Source of the DNA: Hofstenia miamia
Taxonomy: Eukaryota; Xenacoelomorpha; Acoela
Assembly: GCA_004352715.1 (NCBI GenBank)
Contig: SCFE01000036.1
Location: 2,220,236 to 2,284,235, forward strand
Direction: 5' to 3'
Length of the DNA: 64,000 bases
Shown: positions 11,326 through 21,913 of the stretch, piece by piece
Layout of the letters: each line of letters opens with the position of its first letter
How positions within the stretch are numbered: position 1 is the first letter of the stretch
Program-made: the position numbers and the translations under genes
The notes under the pieces: model-generated
Told to the model about the DNA's origin: nothing
Seen by the model: only the letters and a program-made list of their open reading frames with translations
Databases searched by the model: none

Positions 11326-12005
11326 AAATAAAGATTCTTCCTATGTCCACAAAAGATACTAAAGTCAATCTTGAAACAGATATATCTTAAATTTTTAAAT
11401 TGCTTTGGACATCCACCTTGCATTACTTACAGATCCTGGTTTATGAAAAGATTTCCCATTTCTTGGAATGCCTCCAATTCTAAATACTACATAATAGCAA
11501 TGTGATTAAATGATTTCAAGTTCTGGTGCCTACTAAAAAATTAACAAAGACAATATGCTAAAATTACAACCTAGCTGTTATATATATATATATATAATAT
11601 TAGCGAGTTTTTTAGATTTAGTATAGTTTTTAAAGTTTTTTCTTGGAACAAGAGGAGCTTGGGTAGGGGGGTCTAAACTTCTAAACTATTAAAAGATAAC
11701 GACCACACTAATGTGTATGCAACACACTAGAGATATGCAAAGCATCACACCGTGATATGACGCGATTGGCAGTGATTTTTATTGCCTGTAGAGGTTCTAT
11801 TGTATATTTTATGTACATTAGTATAAATATGCATGTTTTAAAAATTTTTGTTAAATTTTGATTAGATAGTAACTTTGAAAAGATCTAAGGCATGGTTAAA
11901 GCAGAAAATATTGATTTACTTAGTCAAATACATTATTTATGTATTTAACCAGAAAATTTATCAAACAAGACTAATATTATCGCAGAAATATTCAGTGCGT
12001 ATAAA

Positions 12006-12057
<52 letters not shown>

Positions 12058-12225
12058 TGTGTAAATACAGTACAGCGTGTTATTAGACGTCCTATGAATG
12101 TCAATGAATGTCAAATAGTTCACTAAGGAAGGGCATTGCCTTCTTAACAAGTATGTCAATGTGGCAAAATTGTGATTTCCACCTAACCACACCCACTGAT
12201 CCTCATGACATAGATCATATGTGTA

Positions 12226-12259
<34 letters not shown>

Positions 12260-13468
12260 ATAGGAGCGAAAATGCTTGAAGTAAATACAGTTTTTATAAA
12301 ACCGCAAATTTATTGAACAAACCATTTAATATTTGACATTATTGAGTAAAGTGCTATAAATATGCAGAACTCATGTATTTTATGATGATAGAAAAGATAA
12401 AAATGTTTGCACACGAAGAATCAAAGAGTAATTCAATGTTTAGTAAAATTTCCAAAACAGTTCCAAAATGTGTCAGTTGAATTAGTGAAATTATAATATA
12501 TATTCGCAAGTTGTAATTGTATAGTAAATAATATTTTCTGATAGTGTAAGAAGGCTAAGGAAGTTCTACAAGATGCCGAAAATAGCTAAGGAATTGACCC
12601 GAGTTTGCAGAGTAGTTGCTGTCTCACTGTACATGTTTTAATATATAAAGACAAAAATTTCCTCTCGTAGAACAAGACCTATATCACATCCTATGGATAA
12701 AAACATTGCGATCTCTCGCTTCTGAGATTTAATAATCTACATTGAATAGGATCTATTTTACAGTATTATGATGCTCATTTACACTGCTATTTATCGCTAG
12801 ATGGCAAGAAAATTTAGATATGTAAGTTTTGTTTACACAAGTTTATTGGCCATTTGTTCAGTTTACTATTGGAAATGCAGCTACTTCCGCTCTTGTACAT
12901 TCCATATGCGTCAGAAATTGGAGAAGTTACAAAAAACTAAAGCTGTGGCAAACCATCATACAATTCGAATTAGCTTTGCAGTGCAGTTCAACGTAAGTGC
13001 AGGCATGGTCTTTGAAATTTTACACCAAATTTCTTTTCAAAATGTGCTTAGCATGACAGATGCCCAAAATCTGAAATAGCAAAAAGGTCAAGGTCTCATT
13101 CCCTTTCGTTTCAAAGTTGTACCCGATCGCTAATTTTTACTGCCTGCCACTTCTGAATTGTGCCCAGTGCAATCAAGAAGAGCGGTAACCTAAAAAAATG
13201 GAATAACTGCAATTAGTTGTTGCTTTCCTGCACATAATATCTCTGATTCTCTGAACACTAGAGGAAAATTTGATTATTTTTTTTATAAAAGGCTTACTAT
13301 TTGAATAACTTCCGGCAGAGTAAATTTTTTTTTAAACAATATCACAAAACTTATAAATTATTAATAGGCCTTGAGATAATTGTTCGAAAATGTAGACAAA
13401 ACGTTTTGTAAATCTAAAATAGTCCTGAGAAGTTTAGAGCCAATAATTATTCTAAAATAGATATTTAG
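11326..13468. other. intergenic sequence with TA microsatellites
   Basis: Contains (TA)n tracts at about 11578-11595, 12010-12054 and 12231-12255. A 92-codon open frame at 12801-13079 is not recognisable and has no signal peptide or splice support. Upstream exons of the transporter at 13469 were not found here. Confidence 0.5.
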
Positions 13469-14274
13469 AATTTTTTGGGCTTTAACAGAAGGCGCTTCAG
13501 CAACAGCGCTATTGGTTGGTGGTGGAAGAAATGCTCTTATCGGACTTCAATCGTTAGCTACAGCCTCTGGTTTACTTTATACATTTGTCTTAACATATTT
13601 TTGCTTGTCTTTGTACAGAGTCCTTCAAGTGACTTCTGGTGATCAAGTAGCAAACCCTCCAACATTTAAGGTGATTAAAATTGTCAGATTTAAGAAAATT
13701 GCTAATTATGTTTATGAACTTTAATCAATGCAATATATGCAATGATTTCCTCGATTTTTGAAGCCAACACCCTGAGCATGAGCGCATAACTGATATTCGG
13801 AAGATACATCTTTAAGTCTATCTTACTTCTTAGATTTAGGTCATTGTTTAAATTTAGATTGGAATATTAGATGGATTTTCATCCGCAAATATAAATAATA
13901 TCTATTTTTTAAATGTACGTCTAAGATTTATTAAAATATATATTTTTAAGGTTATTTAGATTGGAGTTCTAGATGGATTTTCGTCTCCAAAAGTCCCATA
14001 CTTTCTGCCAGATATTTACATTTTACTAAAAGCAATATTAAACATTTTCATTGCTCCGTGGTCCATTGCACAAACGGCAGCTGCGTTGTATGGCCCTATA
14101 TATATCATTCCGTTTTTTGTTGTGTCCTTAGTGCTCCTGTTGTTCAGTGCTGGGCTCCCATTTGGAATGCTATTCATAGATGGCGCAGGATCTCTCGCAT
14201 TGTGTGCATTCTGTGCATGGTGTACAATAGTGTGTGGTAAACGTTTCCATAGAATAAAACTAATTAATATGTAA
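13469..14274 (+). CDS. BCCT-family (betaine/carnitine/choline) transporter, C-terminal exons
   Basis: BCCT proteins are 12-helix membrane carriers for quaternary amines and osmolytes. The exon at 13469-13670 follows an ATTTAG acceptor and reads FWALTEGASATALLVGGG, then a membrane segment LYTFVLTYFCLSLYRVLQV, then TSGDQVANPPTFK, ending at AAG|GTGATT. FW.L.EG....LL..GG.NAL..LQ is a family hallmark. The exon at 13960-14274 follows TTTAG in phase 0 with IGVLDGFSS, an amphipathic stretch ILLKAILNIFIAPW, two hydrophobic helices (IYIIPFFVVSLVLLLFSAG and a second with ALCAFCAWCTIV), and ends at a TAA stop. The N-terminal helices were not found and may lie in upstream gaps or a mis-assembled region. 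The stop could instead be preceded by another splice. Family confidence is good; gene completeness is not. Confidence 0.65.
13858..13914 (+). other. duplicated start of the BCCT second exon (possible alternative exon)
   Basis: Bases 13858-13883 repeat the beginning of the exon at 13960 (ATTGGA..TAGATGGATTTTC.TC), including the preceding ATTTAG acceptor. The copy stays open for 19 codons (IGILDGFSSANINNIYFLN) and reaches a donor AAT|GTACGT, again in phase 0. It is either an abandoned duplication or an alternative short exon. Confidence 0.5.
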
Positions 14275-16680
14275 ATATCTACAACAAGAAGGATTTTAGT
14301 TGTCAAATATTAAAGTCATACAATATTATTTTCCAATACGGGTTTTACTGAGGTGTGCTTCAAGTACTGAATTGGATATATTGAAAATATAACCATTTAC
14401 TATTTTAAGCATAGTTTAATTTTTTCTATGATGGATTATGTTGATATATACGCTATAGCAGTAACCGTACAAATATTAAAATTAAGTAATAGCAAATATA
14501 TTTCGTAAATTACAAGCAGTTAACTTAACCCTTAAGGCACTGAGGTTGGGGACCCTATTTTATTTCAAAACTATTAAAGATCAAACTATGAGCTTTGACA
14601 GTGAAAGATAAACATTTGAACAACATTTTTGCCAATTTTCAAAAATATATTCACTGGTTTTGATTTTATGTGCAAATGAATTTATGACGTCAATAATTTG
14701 GGAAACATAAAGGTGAAAAAGAACCTAAAGTTAATTGAACATTAAAAGCCAAAGCAATAGTTGTGCTAAAAAGTTAAATTTCTAGTACTACAAACTAAAT
14801 ATACATGGGTTAGGGAGGACGAACCTTTCTGGAAGGTCAAGTAACCCTTCATGGACAATGTGGTAGTACTACAGTACCACCCGGAATTTACCTGTTCCTG
14901 TAACGGCTATTTACTGTATGTTTACGTTTGCAGCAATCCCTTTATTGAAATTTATATATATATATATATTATATATATATATATATTATATATATATACA
15001 CATTAATCCACATACACAAGCAACTATTTTTGGAGCAAGTGATTATGCTTTCGTCTTATGGCTCCTACATATTAAAAAACAAAATGAAACCAATTATCAA
15101 AATGTTGCTTATGCAATACAAAAATTGTTCAGTAATTTTTCTGAAAAATAAGTGCACTTATTGCAATTTGATATTACTTAAACTGAAAAGTGCACTTATT
15201 TATTTTTAAATATTTATCCAAAAATGATAGTGCACTTAATTTTTGCACTCCTCATTGTGAGGGCATGTCTCCTCTATTTGAAAAACTTTATATGAATGTA
15301 TGCAATATAAATATGTTTAATTCAGGGGAGGCCTGAACGCATAATTTAAGAGTTTACCCTACATTTTCTCAAAAATGCATACATAATTAAATATTCTAAA
15401 AATAATTGTTTTATACTGTACGTTAATGAGCAAATGCCATAGGATAAAATATTTATGAAGTTCGCCCTGTACTTTTAAAAAGTTTGCTTGATTTCCTCGT
15501 TAAAAGGTTGAAAGCATTGCATTTATATTTAAATTGAAGGCGGATGCCATTTATGGAGGACACTGCAACTTTTTTTACCATTTGCAATCCAACAACGAAA
15601 CAGAACTTTAAAACACATTACATACATTTTTATTATATTCTTTTTTTTAGGTAAAGATACTATTTATAATTGATTTGGCAGCTTAAGCATCCCAATATCA
15701 TTAAACCTGCAAAAATTTTGTAAATTGAAAAGCATTGAATGTAATTTTCTAAAACATCTTTAACAATTTGAATTTGGAATATGCGGAAAGAAAGTGAAAA
15801 AAAGTGCAAACTAAATGCTTTCACAATGATTGTGCTACTGTGCTGTATCATATTATTATATGCAGGTTATGAAAAGGAAAACAAAATATAGGTGTCTCAA
15901 GGTAATTTCTGAAAACTTGCAATGTCTGCATTTGTATATCATAAACAATAATTTTTGCAATGAATAAACTCTTAAATTTTTACAATACACAGCTTTTTTA
16001 GGAGCAAGATTATAGTCATATGATAAATATTCATAAAAATTAATAAATTTTTAAAATGATTTTGCAAATAGCAAATTGACTGTGAAGCTTTACAAAACAA
16101 ATGTTTGAAAATGAATTAACACAAATATAAAATGACGATTCATGCAGTAGGTGGAAGTCGAATAAAATTTTGTGGTGACCGTATTCGCTAATGCTTTGTG
16201 GATAGTGAAAGATGTAATAGGGCAAAATGCAGCAAGGCAAATTGATCAACTGGTGGTCTACACTTAGAAATTATACTGGTTTTGTAGATTCCTAATTTTC
16301 TGACACTTTTCTGTATAGAAGCCCACTGCTTATTGCCATCAGATATGGTAATATTTTGCATAAAATTTTTATGAATAGTTAAAGTGAAGATTCTACTGGA
16401 TAGGAAAGTCTTTACAGAAAACTTTCACAATCAGCATTATTTGTGTATGTGCTTTCTACCATTGACAACTAGAAATATAGTCAGCGTTATATTTGTAATT
16501 GTTGACAATGATTTTAGATATCAATCAGCATATTTTTTATATGAATTCAAGCACTAGAGGTTGATTACATTTTTTCTTGACCAATAATATTTTCATTGAG
16601 GAAGAAAACTTTAAGAATTTATGTATAATCAGTTAATTTCACATTACCTATATTTTGGATGTTTTGCTGTGAACTTAAAA
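14275..16680. other. intergenic sequence with microsatellites and dispersed repeat scraps
   Basis: A (TA)n-like tract lies at about 14953-14998. A scrap at about 14814-14870 (ggaaggtcaagtaaccct) recurs in similar form near 61020-61055 and is probably an old dispersed repeat. Three spaced palindromes lie at 15149-15238. No gene was recognised. Confidence 0.5.
15149..15238. repeat. three spaced TAAGTGCACTTA palindromes
   Basis: The 12-base palindrome TAAGTGCACTTA is perfect at 15149-15160. The core AGTGCACTTA recurs at 15189-15198 and 15229-15238, giving spacings of about 38 and 40 bases. Confidence 0.7.
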
Positions 16681-16812
16681 TAATAATAAGAGTCAAGCAA
16701 ATTTATTGCTAAAATAAACAAAACAAACAAACAAATTCTACAAACTAATATACATGTATATTTACAAAATTAATAATATGCACACTTACTTAAAGGGCGT
16801 AAATTTCAAATG

Positions 16813-19800
16813 TTAAATGAAATCTGTCCATGCGCTTAATTTGTTTGATATTCCTAATAGTGATTGTTTGGATAACAAAATTTTTTTAATTTTTCTTCTA
16901 AAATGTTTATAATTTTGTTCCTTTTTTATTTCGAGATTTAAGTCATTCCATAATCTAGAAGCTTTAAATGAAAATGAATCTGGACGATTAATACTACTAT
17001 GCAAATTGTGGTTTCTATCACTGGTTTTGATATAATTGCTTAAAAAGTGTCTAGATTTTGAATTGTGTACATACTTGTGTATCATACAAAGAGTTTGATA
17101 TTCGATAAAGTACAATGGTGAAAGAACATTGCCACCTTTTATAAAAGTGCTCACTGATTTATGCTTATCAATATAATTCAGAGTTCTTATTGCCCAATTG
17201 AATATTTTTGCTAGTGATGATCGATTATTTGATGTGATATTTTGGAATAAAAAACAACAATAGTTAAAGTTACTTAGCACAAAAGAGTTAAGCATTTGTG
17301 ATTGAAAGGACTGCCCTACATTGCGCAAATGATATAAATATTTAATACCAGAGGCCATTTTCCTACATTTTGATGAAAAAAATTCAGTAAAACGTAAATC
17401 TCTATCAATTACTACACCAAGATAATTAATAGAATTGCTTTGCTTAATTTCATTATCTCCTACTTTAATTTTGATATTAGAATTTTTTTGGTATTGCTTT
17501 GGTGTGAAAATAATAAATTGTGTTTTATCAGGATTAACTTTTAACTTGTTTCTATTAAAATACCTAATAAGATTTTCAATATCTTTTGTTAAGAGTTTGG
17601 TTGCGTCATATGGATTTTTTGCTTCTCTTAATATACATGTATCATCCGCATATTGATAGATCGTTCCGTTTTTTAAAGTATTCGATATATCATTGACATA
17701 CAATGCGAATAAAATGGGCCCTAATACTGTTCCTTGAGGAACACCTAGATTAGTAGTAATATAATCAGAATAAGTGTTGTTAATTTTTACCCGTTGTCTT
17801 CGGTTACTTAAGAAATTCATAATGAGATTTTTGGCACTTTCACTGAAACCTTGATTTTCTAATTTGCTTTCTAAAATATTAAAATTCATTGAATTAAAAG
17901 CTTTACTAAGATCCAATAAGGCAATAGATGTCGACAAATTGTTATTCAGATTTGATTTAATTTTTTCTGTAATAGATAATATTGCGTCGGTTGTACTATA
18001 CTTAGGCCTAAATCCAAATTGGTTATCTGATAGAATACTATTGTCATTGAGAAAAGCGTAAATTTGCTTAGCTAAGAGCTTCTCAAAGATTTTAGCAAAG
18101 GGATGTGTGATACTGATGGGTCGATAATTGTTTGGGTTGGAAGGATCTCCTTTTTTATAAACAGGTGAGATATCAGAATTTTTTAAGATAACAGGAAAGT
18201 TATTCTCGATAATGCATTGATTAAATGCTACAAGAAGATATTGTCCAAAAATGCCAAAATAGTTTTTAATTACCCAGTATGGCAAATGGCTAGAGCCACA
18301 CGATTTATTACTATCAAGATTTTTTACCGCTTGTTTCAAATCATATTATGATATTAAACTAAAAGTAAATTCAGAATTTACCCTTTTCACAATTTTTATC
18401 GGTTGGCTATTGCTAGTTTCACTCTCAAAGTTAAATTTACCCATTTTTTCAAAAGTTTTGTTGAAAATAATTGCAATATCTTTCTTATTCTTATATATCT
18501 TATTATCGTACTTAATTTCTTCAACGTTTACAGATAAACCTTTAGTTGTTCCAATACTTTTATTCAAAAAATTCCATTTTTGGCTAGATTTATCCAGCTG
18601 TTTGAAGTATAGTCTAGTCTTAGACTCAAAAGCCGATTTGCGGTATTTTGTGATTAATTTCTTGGCGTTATCATAGTTTGTCCAATTAATCTTAATTGGG
18701 TCGGATTTTGCAATCTCAAACAGCCGATTCTTGATGGCGACGTGCCGCTTAATTAAGTCGGAGTCACGCGGTTGATTAACCGCAGGGCCCGATTTGGTGT
18801 TAATTACCTGGATTTTTACCGGGGCTACGCGATTTAATGCATGAGTGATTTCAGAAATTATGAATTTAAGCATAGCTTCGCCGTTATTGAATGTATAGAT
18901 GCGTTCGAAACGGAATGTTCTTCAGCAAACTTATGAAAATATTTTCATTAAATTTACGAAAGTTCCTTGAATATATTACTTTTTTCTTATTCGAATTTAA
19001 CTTGTAATTACTTATATAGACGCAAACATTATGATCACTGAATGATTCAAATATAAAACTTCGATATTTATTAGAACTATCAGTTATAAAATAGTCAAGT
19101 AGATTGGAATGCCTAGTCGAAATGGTATTATTAACTAGTTTTAAATCGAAAATATTGCAAATGCGATCAATCCTTGCGGATTCAGAATAATTGAAGTAAT
19201 TAATATTGAAATCACCGAAGATGTTAATAAATTTATTCTCCAGAATAGCACTGTCTATTTCATCAATTTTGTGATTGCAAAATTCAGATGAAAAATTCTT
19301 GTTTGGATTATAGCAAACATTTAGTAATTCATTACTACATGAGTTCGATACTTGTTTAATTTCAATCCATAGTGTCTCAAAAAACTGATGATCCGATTCT
19401 AAGTCTTCTCTACGTTTTGCTTTTAGGAATTTTGGAATTAAGATAATCAAACCACCGCCTCTTTTTGATCTATTTTTGAAGAATAAGTTAAAATAATTGC
19501 AATCTGGATTATATAGAGCTTCTATGTTATCAGAGTCATTTAACCAGGTTTCCGTAATTAGATATATTGCATTATTCCCTACTAAATTTACAAGATTTAG
19601 AAATTCTGTGCGGTGTGCACTTAAACTTCTAGCATTTAGGTACAAAAATTTTAGGTTTTGATTGTAGTTAGCTAAAGAATCGCTAATTTTATCTTGATTA
19701 AAAATAGGTCCAGGATTTGTTTCAATATCTCCTGATAAAATCAATTTGAGTGTAGCTAGAACTCGTAGATGACCCAATGTTAAATTGTAGATTTTGATTG

Positions 19801-19948
19801 CGTAATAATTAGAATACACTCTAGTAATTCTAGACTTTTGGTATTTCAAGGATTTTAGGGATTCATGGAATGATATATTGAGTTGCCCTTTAAGTAAATT
19901 GACAATAATTTGGAAAAATATAAAATAATAACAAAAGTACCTGAACAT
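16813..19948 (-). pseudogene. CR1 ORF2: endonuclease plus reverse transcriptase, one frameshift and one stop
   Basis: ORF2 starts at ATG 19948, sharing its A with the ORF1 stop. In order it encodes a hydrophobic N-terminus, the 2A-like GDIETNPGP (residues 73-81), and an apurinic-type endonuclease (KFLYLNARSLSAHR, ITETWLNDSDN, FGDFNIN, FESFSDHNVCV). After a one-base shift near 18890 comes a connector (18346-18873), and after a TAA at 18346-18348 in the same frame the reverse transcriptase: PVYKKGDPSNPNNYRPIS, LLDLSKAFNS, GVPQGTVLGP and the catalytic YADD. In the usual DLSKAFDT motif this copy has N in place of the last D. The C-terminus ends SNKLSAWTDFI. With only two lesions it is a young copy that probably cannot make a full protein. 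Confidence 0.92.
19706..19732 (-). other. 2A-like ribosome-skipping motif near the N-terminus of CR1 ORF2
   Basis: The codons spell GDIETNPGP, which fits the 2A consensus D-x-E-x-N-P-G-P completely. It is preceded by HLRVLATLKLILS, a leucine-rich stretch as in known 2A sequences. 2A-like motifs at this place are documented in CR1-type LINEs of sea urchins and other invertebrates. The expected break is between G80 and P81, releasing an 80-residue leader from the endonuclease. Activity here is inferred. Confidence 0.85.
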
Positions 19949-21068
19949 TAAAAAGTTTGTGGTTGAGATGCTGAGTGAAGAGCAGGTGTAGGTAACAGAG
20001 GAGGGCGACGTGTTGAGGCAGAGACAGCTTGAGAATATGTTATGGTTGCCTTACGGAACGATTGGTGTACATATAGCCGAGTAGAAAGAGAATTTTGAAG
20101 TATGTGGGTCATGCAGGATACACCAGAGCGAGAGAGATGAATTCCATCGCGAGCCAGTAGATCAGAGTTTACGATGCGAGGTGAAAGAAGAAATCTGTTG
20201 AAGACAGGAATTACTGAGATAACGATGTTGCTTGCAGATAGACTCTTGATGATTTCATTGAACTGCTTGATGACGTGATTTCTTCGAAGATTGGAGTCGT
20301 GACATACAGGCGTGATTTCAAGAAAGTGGATATATCGTGGCGTGAACTTATGATAGATTTGATCGATGAGAACCTTTAACTTTGCCTTGAAGATTTCGGT
20401 GTTTGAGGTGTTTAGAGCATCAATGAGACCAGTGTTGATTACGATGGAGTTTATATGTCTTTTAGGATATTGCGCGATCTTGTTTGTAAGCTGCTTTGTG
20501 TCGTGTCCAGGATAGGAGTGTACAGACGTGACTTGATTTGAGAGAAGGTTGTGTGATCTGATGTGCTTTAGGATGCTGGCGCCAATGACTAGAGTAGATG
20601 TACCAGGTTTGATCGATTTGTGAGCTTTTGGAAGAGGTTTTTTGGGAGTTGCAGGTTTCTTATTTGAAAGAGAAGGTGAGTAAAATGACGAAGTATTTTC
20701 AATCAAGTGCTTCTCTGGTGTTGGTGAAGGAGTTGGAAAAGAGTGATAGGTAAACGATGAGGAAGATTCTGAAGGTACAGGTTTAGCATTCGATGAGATT
20801 GAGGGAACAGTTGTTTGACTTTGATTTTCCGACGGACATTGAGTTGAAGCATCAGAGAGAGAACAGAGCGAATTCTTGAATAGAAAAAGAAGGGCTTCTG
20901 CTGCAGTGTCTTTGTTTAGCTTTGCAAACATCTGATGGAGCGGCGTTTTCTTCTTGTTTTCAATAAATTGAATTGCCGCGTCCAGGGATGTAGCGCCACC
21001 AAACAAATCATTGCGCATCGAATCAGAGAGCGCGCTCGAGACCCGACCGTTCTCGACGAGAGCAAACA

Positions 21069-21069
<1 letters not shown>
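19948..21069 (-). CDS. CR1 ORF1 with SGNH/esterase domain
   Basis: A 373-residue intact frame. Residues 1-70 are predicted helical. A Ser/Thr/Pro-rich linker follows (about 71-155), then an SGNH-hydrolase-like domain: block I LVIGASIL with candidate nucleophile Ser165, a conserved Gly at about 188 (YPGHD), and the C-terminal dyad in ARDGIHLS (Asp308, His311). Block III, normally GxND, reads GLID, so the Asn of the oxyanion hole appears to be Ile. Esterase ORF1 proteins are established for CR1-like LINEs and are thought to act in RNA or membrane association. The ORF ends in TAATG, overlapping the ORF2 start by one base. The true start could lie further upstream, since the ATG sits directly against an (ATT)n tract. 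Confidence 0.88.

Positions 21070-21072
<3 letters not shown>

Positions 21073-21117
<45 letters not shown>
21073..21117. repeat. (AAT)n microsatellite
   Basis: About fifteen AAT units directly between the CR1 ORF1 start and a tRNA-like sequence. The same repeat forms the 3' tail of CR1 copies in this window, so it may be an older LINE tail that served as a landing site. Confidence 0.9.
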
Positions 21118-21118
<1 letters not shown>

Positions 21119-21189
21119 GGCCCTAGTGGCCAATGGGTAAAAGGCTAGACTGGGACCGCTAGGACCCGGGTTCGAACACGACCCTACCT
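21118..21189 (+). repeat. tRNA-like sequence with A and B boxes (SINE head or tRNA relic)
   Basis: The segment begins gggccctagtggcc and has an A-box-like TGGCCAATGGG near 21127 and a B box GGGTTCGAACA near 21168, the internal RNA polymerase III promoter elements. The ends do not pair into a normal acceptor stem, so a working tRNA is unlikely. A tRNA-derived SINE head is the best reading; its tail was not identified. Confidence 0.55.
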
Positions 21190-21686
21190 TCAATGAAAGT
21201 ACAACGAAAAAGAGGCAGCAATCAAGGAAAGGATGAAGAAAGAAATAGAAGACAGAAATAGATTGCCAGTATCAAGAGGCATTAAGAGAAGCAAGTTAGC
21301 AGTAGAGACAGCAAAGGTTAACAAAGTATTAGAAATGATAGATGTTGAGAGTGTAGCAGAGAAAACAGGTTTGTGTATGGGAGGGGCTGAAGAATGTAGG
21401 CATGGACATGAAGAAGAAAAGACTACAAGAAGATAAGGGAGACAGAAAGACAGCATGGGAGAGAAGAATTGAGAATAAAGTGGCAAAGATTACGCAGCAA
21501 ATAGGGATGATTAGGACAAGTAAGGCGGTACAGGGAAAGACTATAGATTAGTTGCAGAAGCTGAGAAACTGAGAAAACATTGTGCAAGAGACAATATGAA
21601 GTGTGAGACCCAAGATAGAAAATTCTACAAAGTACTAGATACAGGAGGACTCAAAGAAACAACTTCAGGCCAATAACATGTCTGCC
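21190..21686 (+). pseudogene. decayed LINE, 5' part, split by an LTR element
   Basis: Across frames the plus strand reads KVNKVLEMIDVESVAEKTGL, then WERRIENKVAKITQQIGMI, then DRKFYKVLDTGGL, and ends FRPITCL just before the LTR element. The order (a VNEVL..I block, a W-RRIENKIK block, a KFY..L block, then RPITCLPT) resembles LINEs of the R4/Dong type or relatives as I remember them. The reading continues beyond the LTR element at 23471. Frameshifts and stops are frequent. Confidence 0.5.
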
Positions 21687-21894
21687 TGTTATGTAATTGG
21701 AGCAAGTAAATTATAAGTATAAAGAATAATTAACGTGAATGATCACACATGGACTTCAGAAGATTGCGGGAATTGGATTTTAGAAGTGCTTTGTTAAATA
21801 CCTAAACGTTTAATATCTCAAATATAATTATTCTTACATTCTTTAAATCGACTACATAATAATTTGATCTACAAATTATTATCAAACGATAACA
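21687..21894 (+). repeat. 5' LTR
   Basis: Direct-repeat partner of 23263-23470; TGTT...AACA termini. Confidence 0.93.
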
Positions 21895-21913
21895 AGCTAT
21901 CGCGGCTATCTAA

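Larger units (their letters stand above)
16680..21072 (-). mobile_element. near full-length CR1-clade LINE
   Basis: A two-ORF non-LTR retrotransposon: ORF1 with an SGNH esterase fold, ORF2 with apurinic endonuclease and reverse transcriptase. This combination is known from CR1-like elements. The 3' end has a short TTATTATTATT tail (about 16680-16690), and a long (ATT)n tract abuts the ORF1 start at 21073. No 5' UTR is visible, so it may be truncated at that tract. ORF2 carries only one frameshift (near 18890) and one in-frame stop (18346-18348), and a second copy is almost identical over 371 bases, so the family was active recently. All recognised CR1 copies in the window have the same orientation. 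Confidence 0.93.

Noticed and set aside
14016-14306. 96-codon minus-strand frame
   Set aside because: It is antisense to the BCCT exon, whose plus-strand frame has clear membrane helices and splice borders.
15149-15238. CRISPR-like array
   Set aside because: Only three 10-12-base palindromes and AT-rich spacers in a eukaryotic genome; far too short for CRISPR repeats.
21118-21189. Functional tRNA gene
   Set aside because: A and B boxes are present, but the 5' and 3' ends do not form an acceptor stem.
21190-21486. 98-codon minus-strand hydrophobic frame
   Set aside because: Antisense of a purine-rich LINE coding relic; the Ser/Leu/Phe-rich composition is the expected shadow.
21895-21913. 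tRNA primer-binding site after the 5' LTR
   Set aside because: The sequence agctatcgcggctatc does not start with TGG and I could not match it to a tRNA 3' end.
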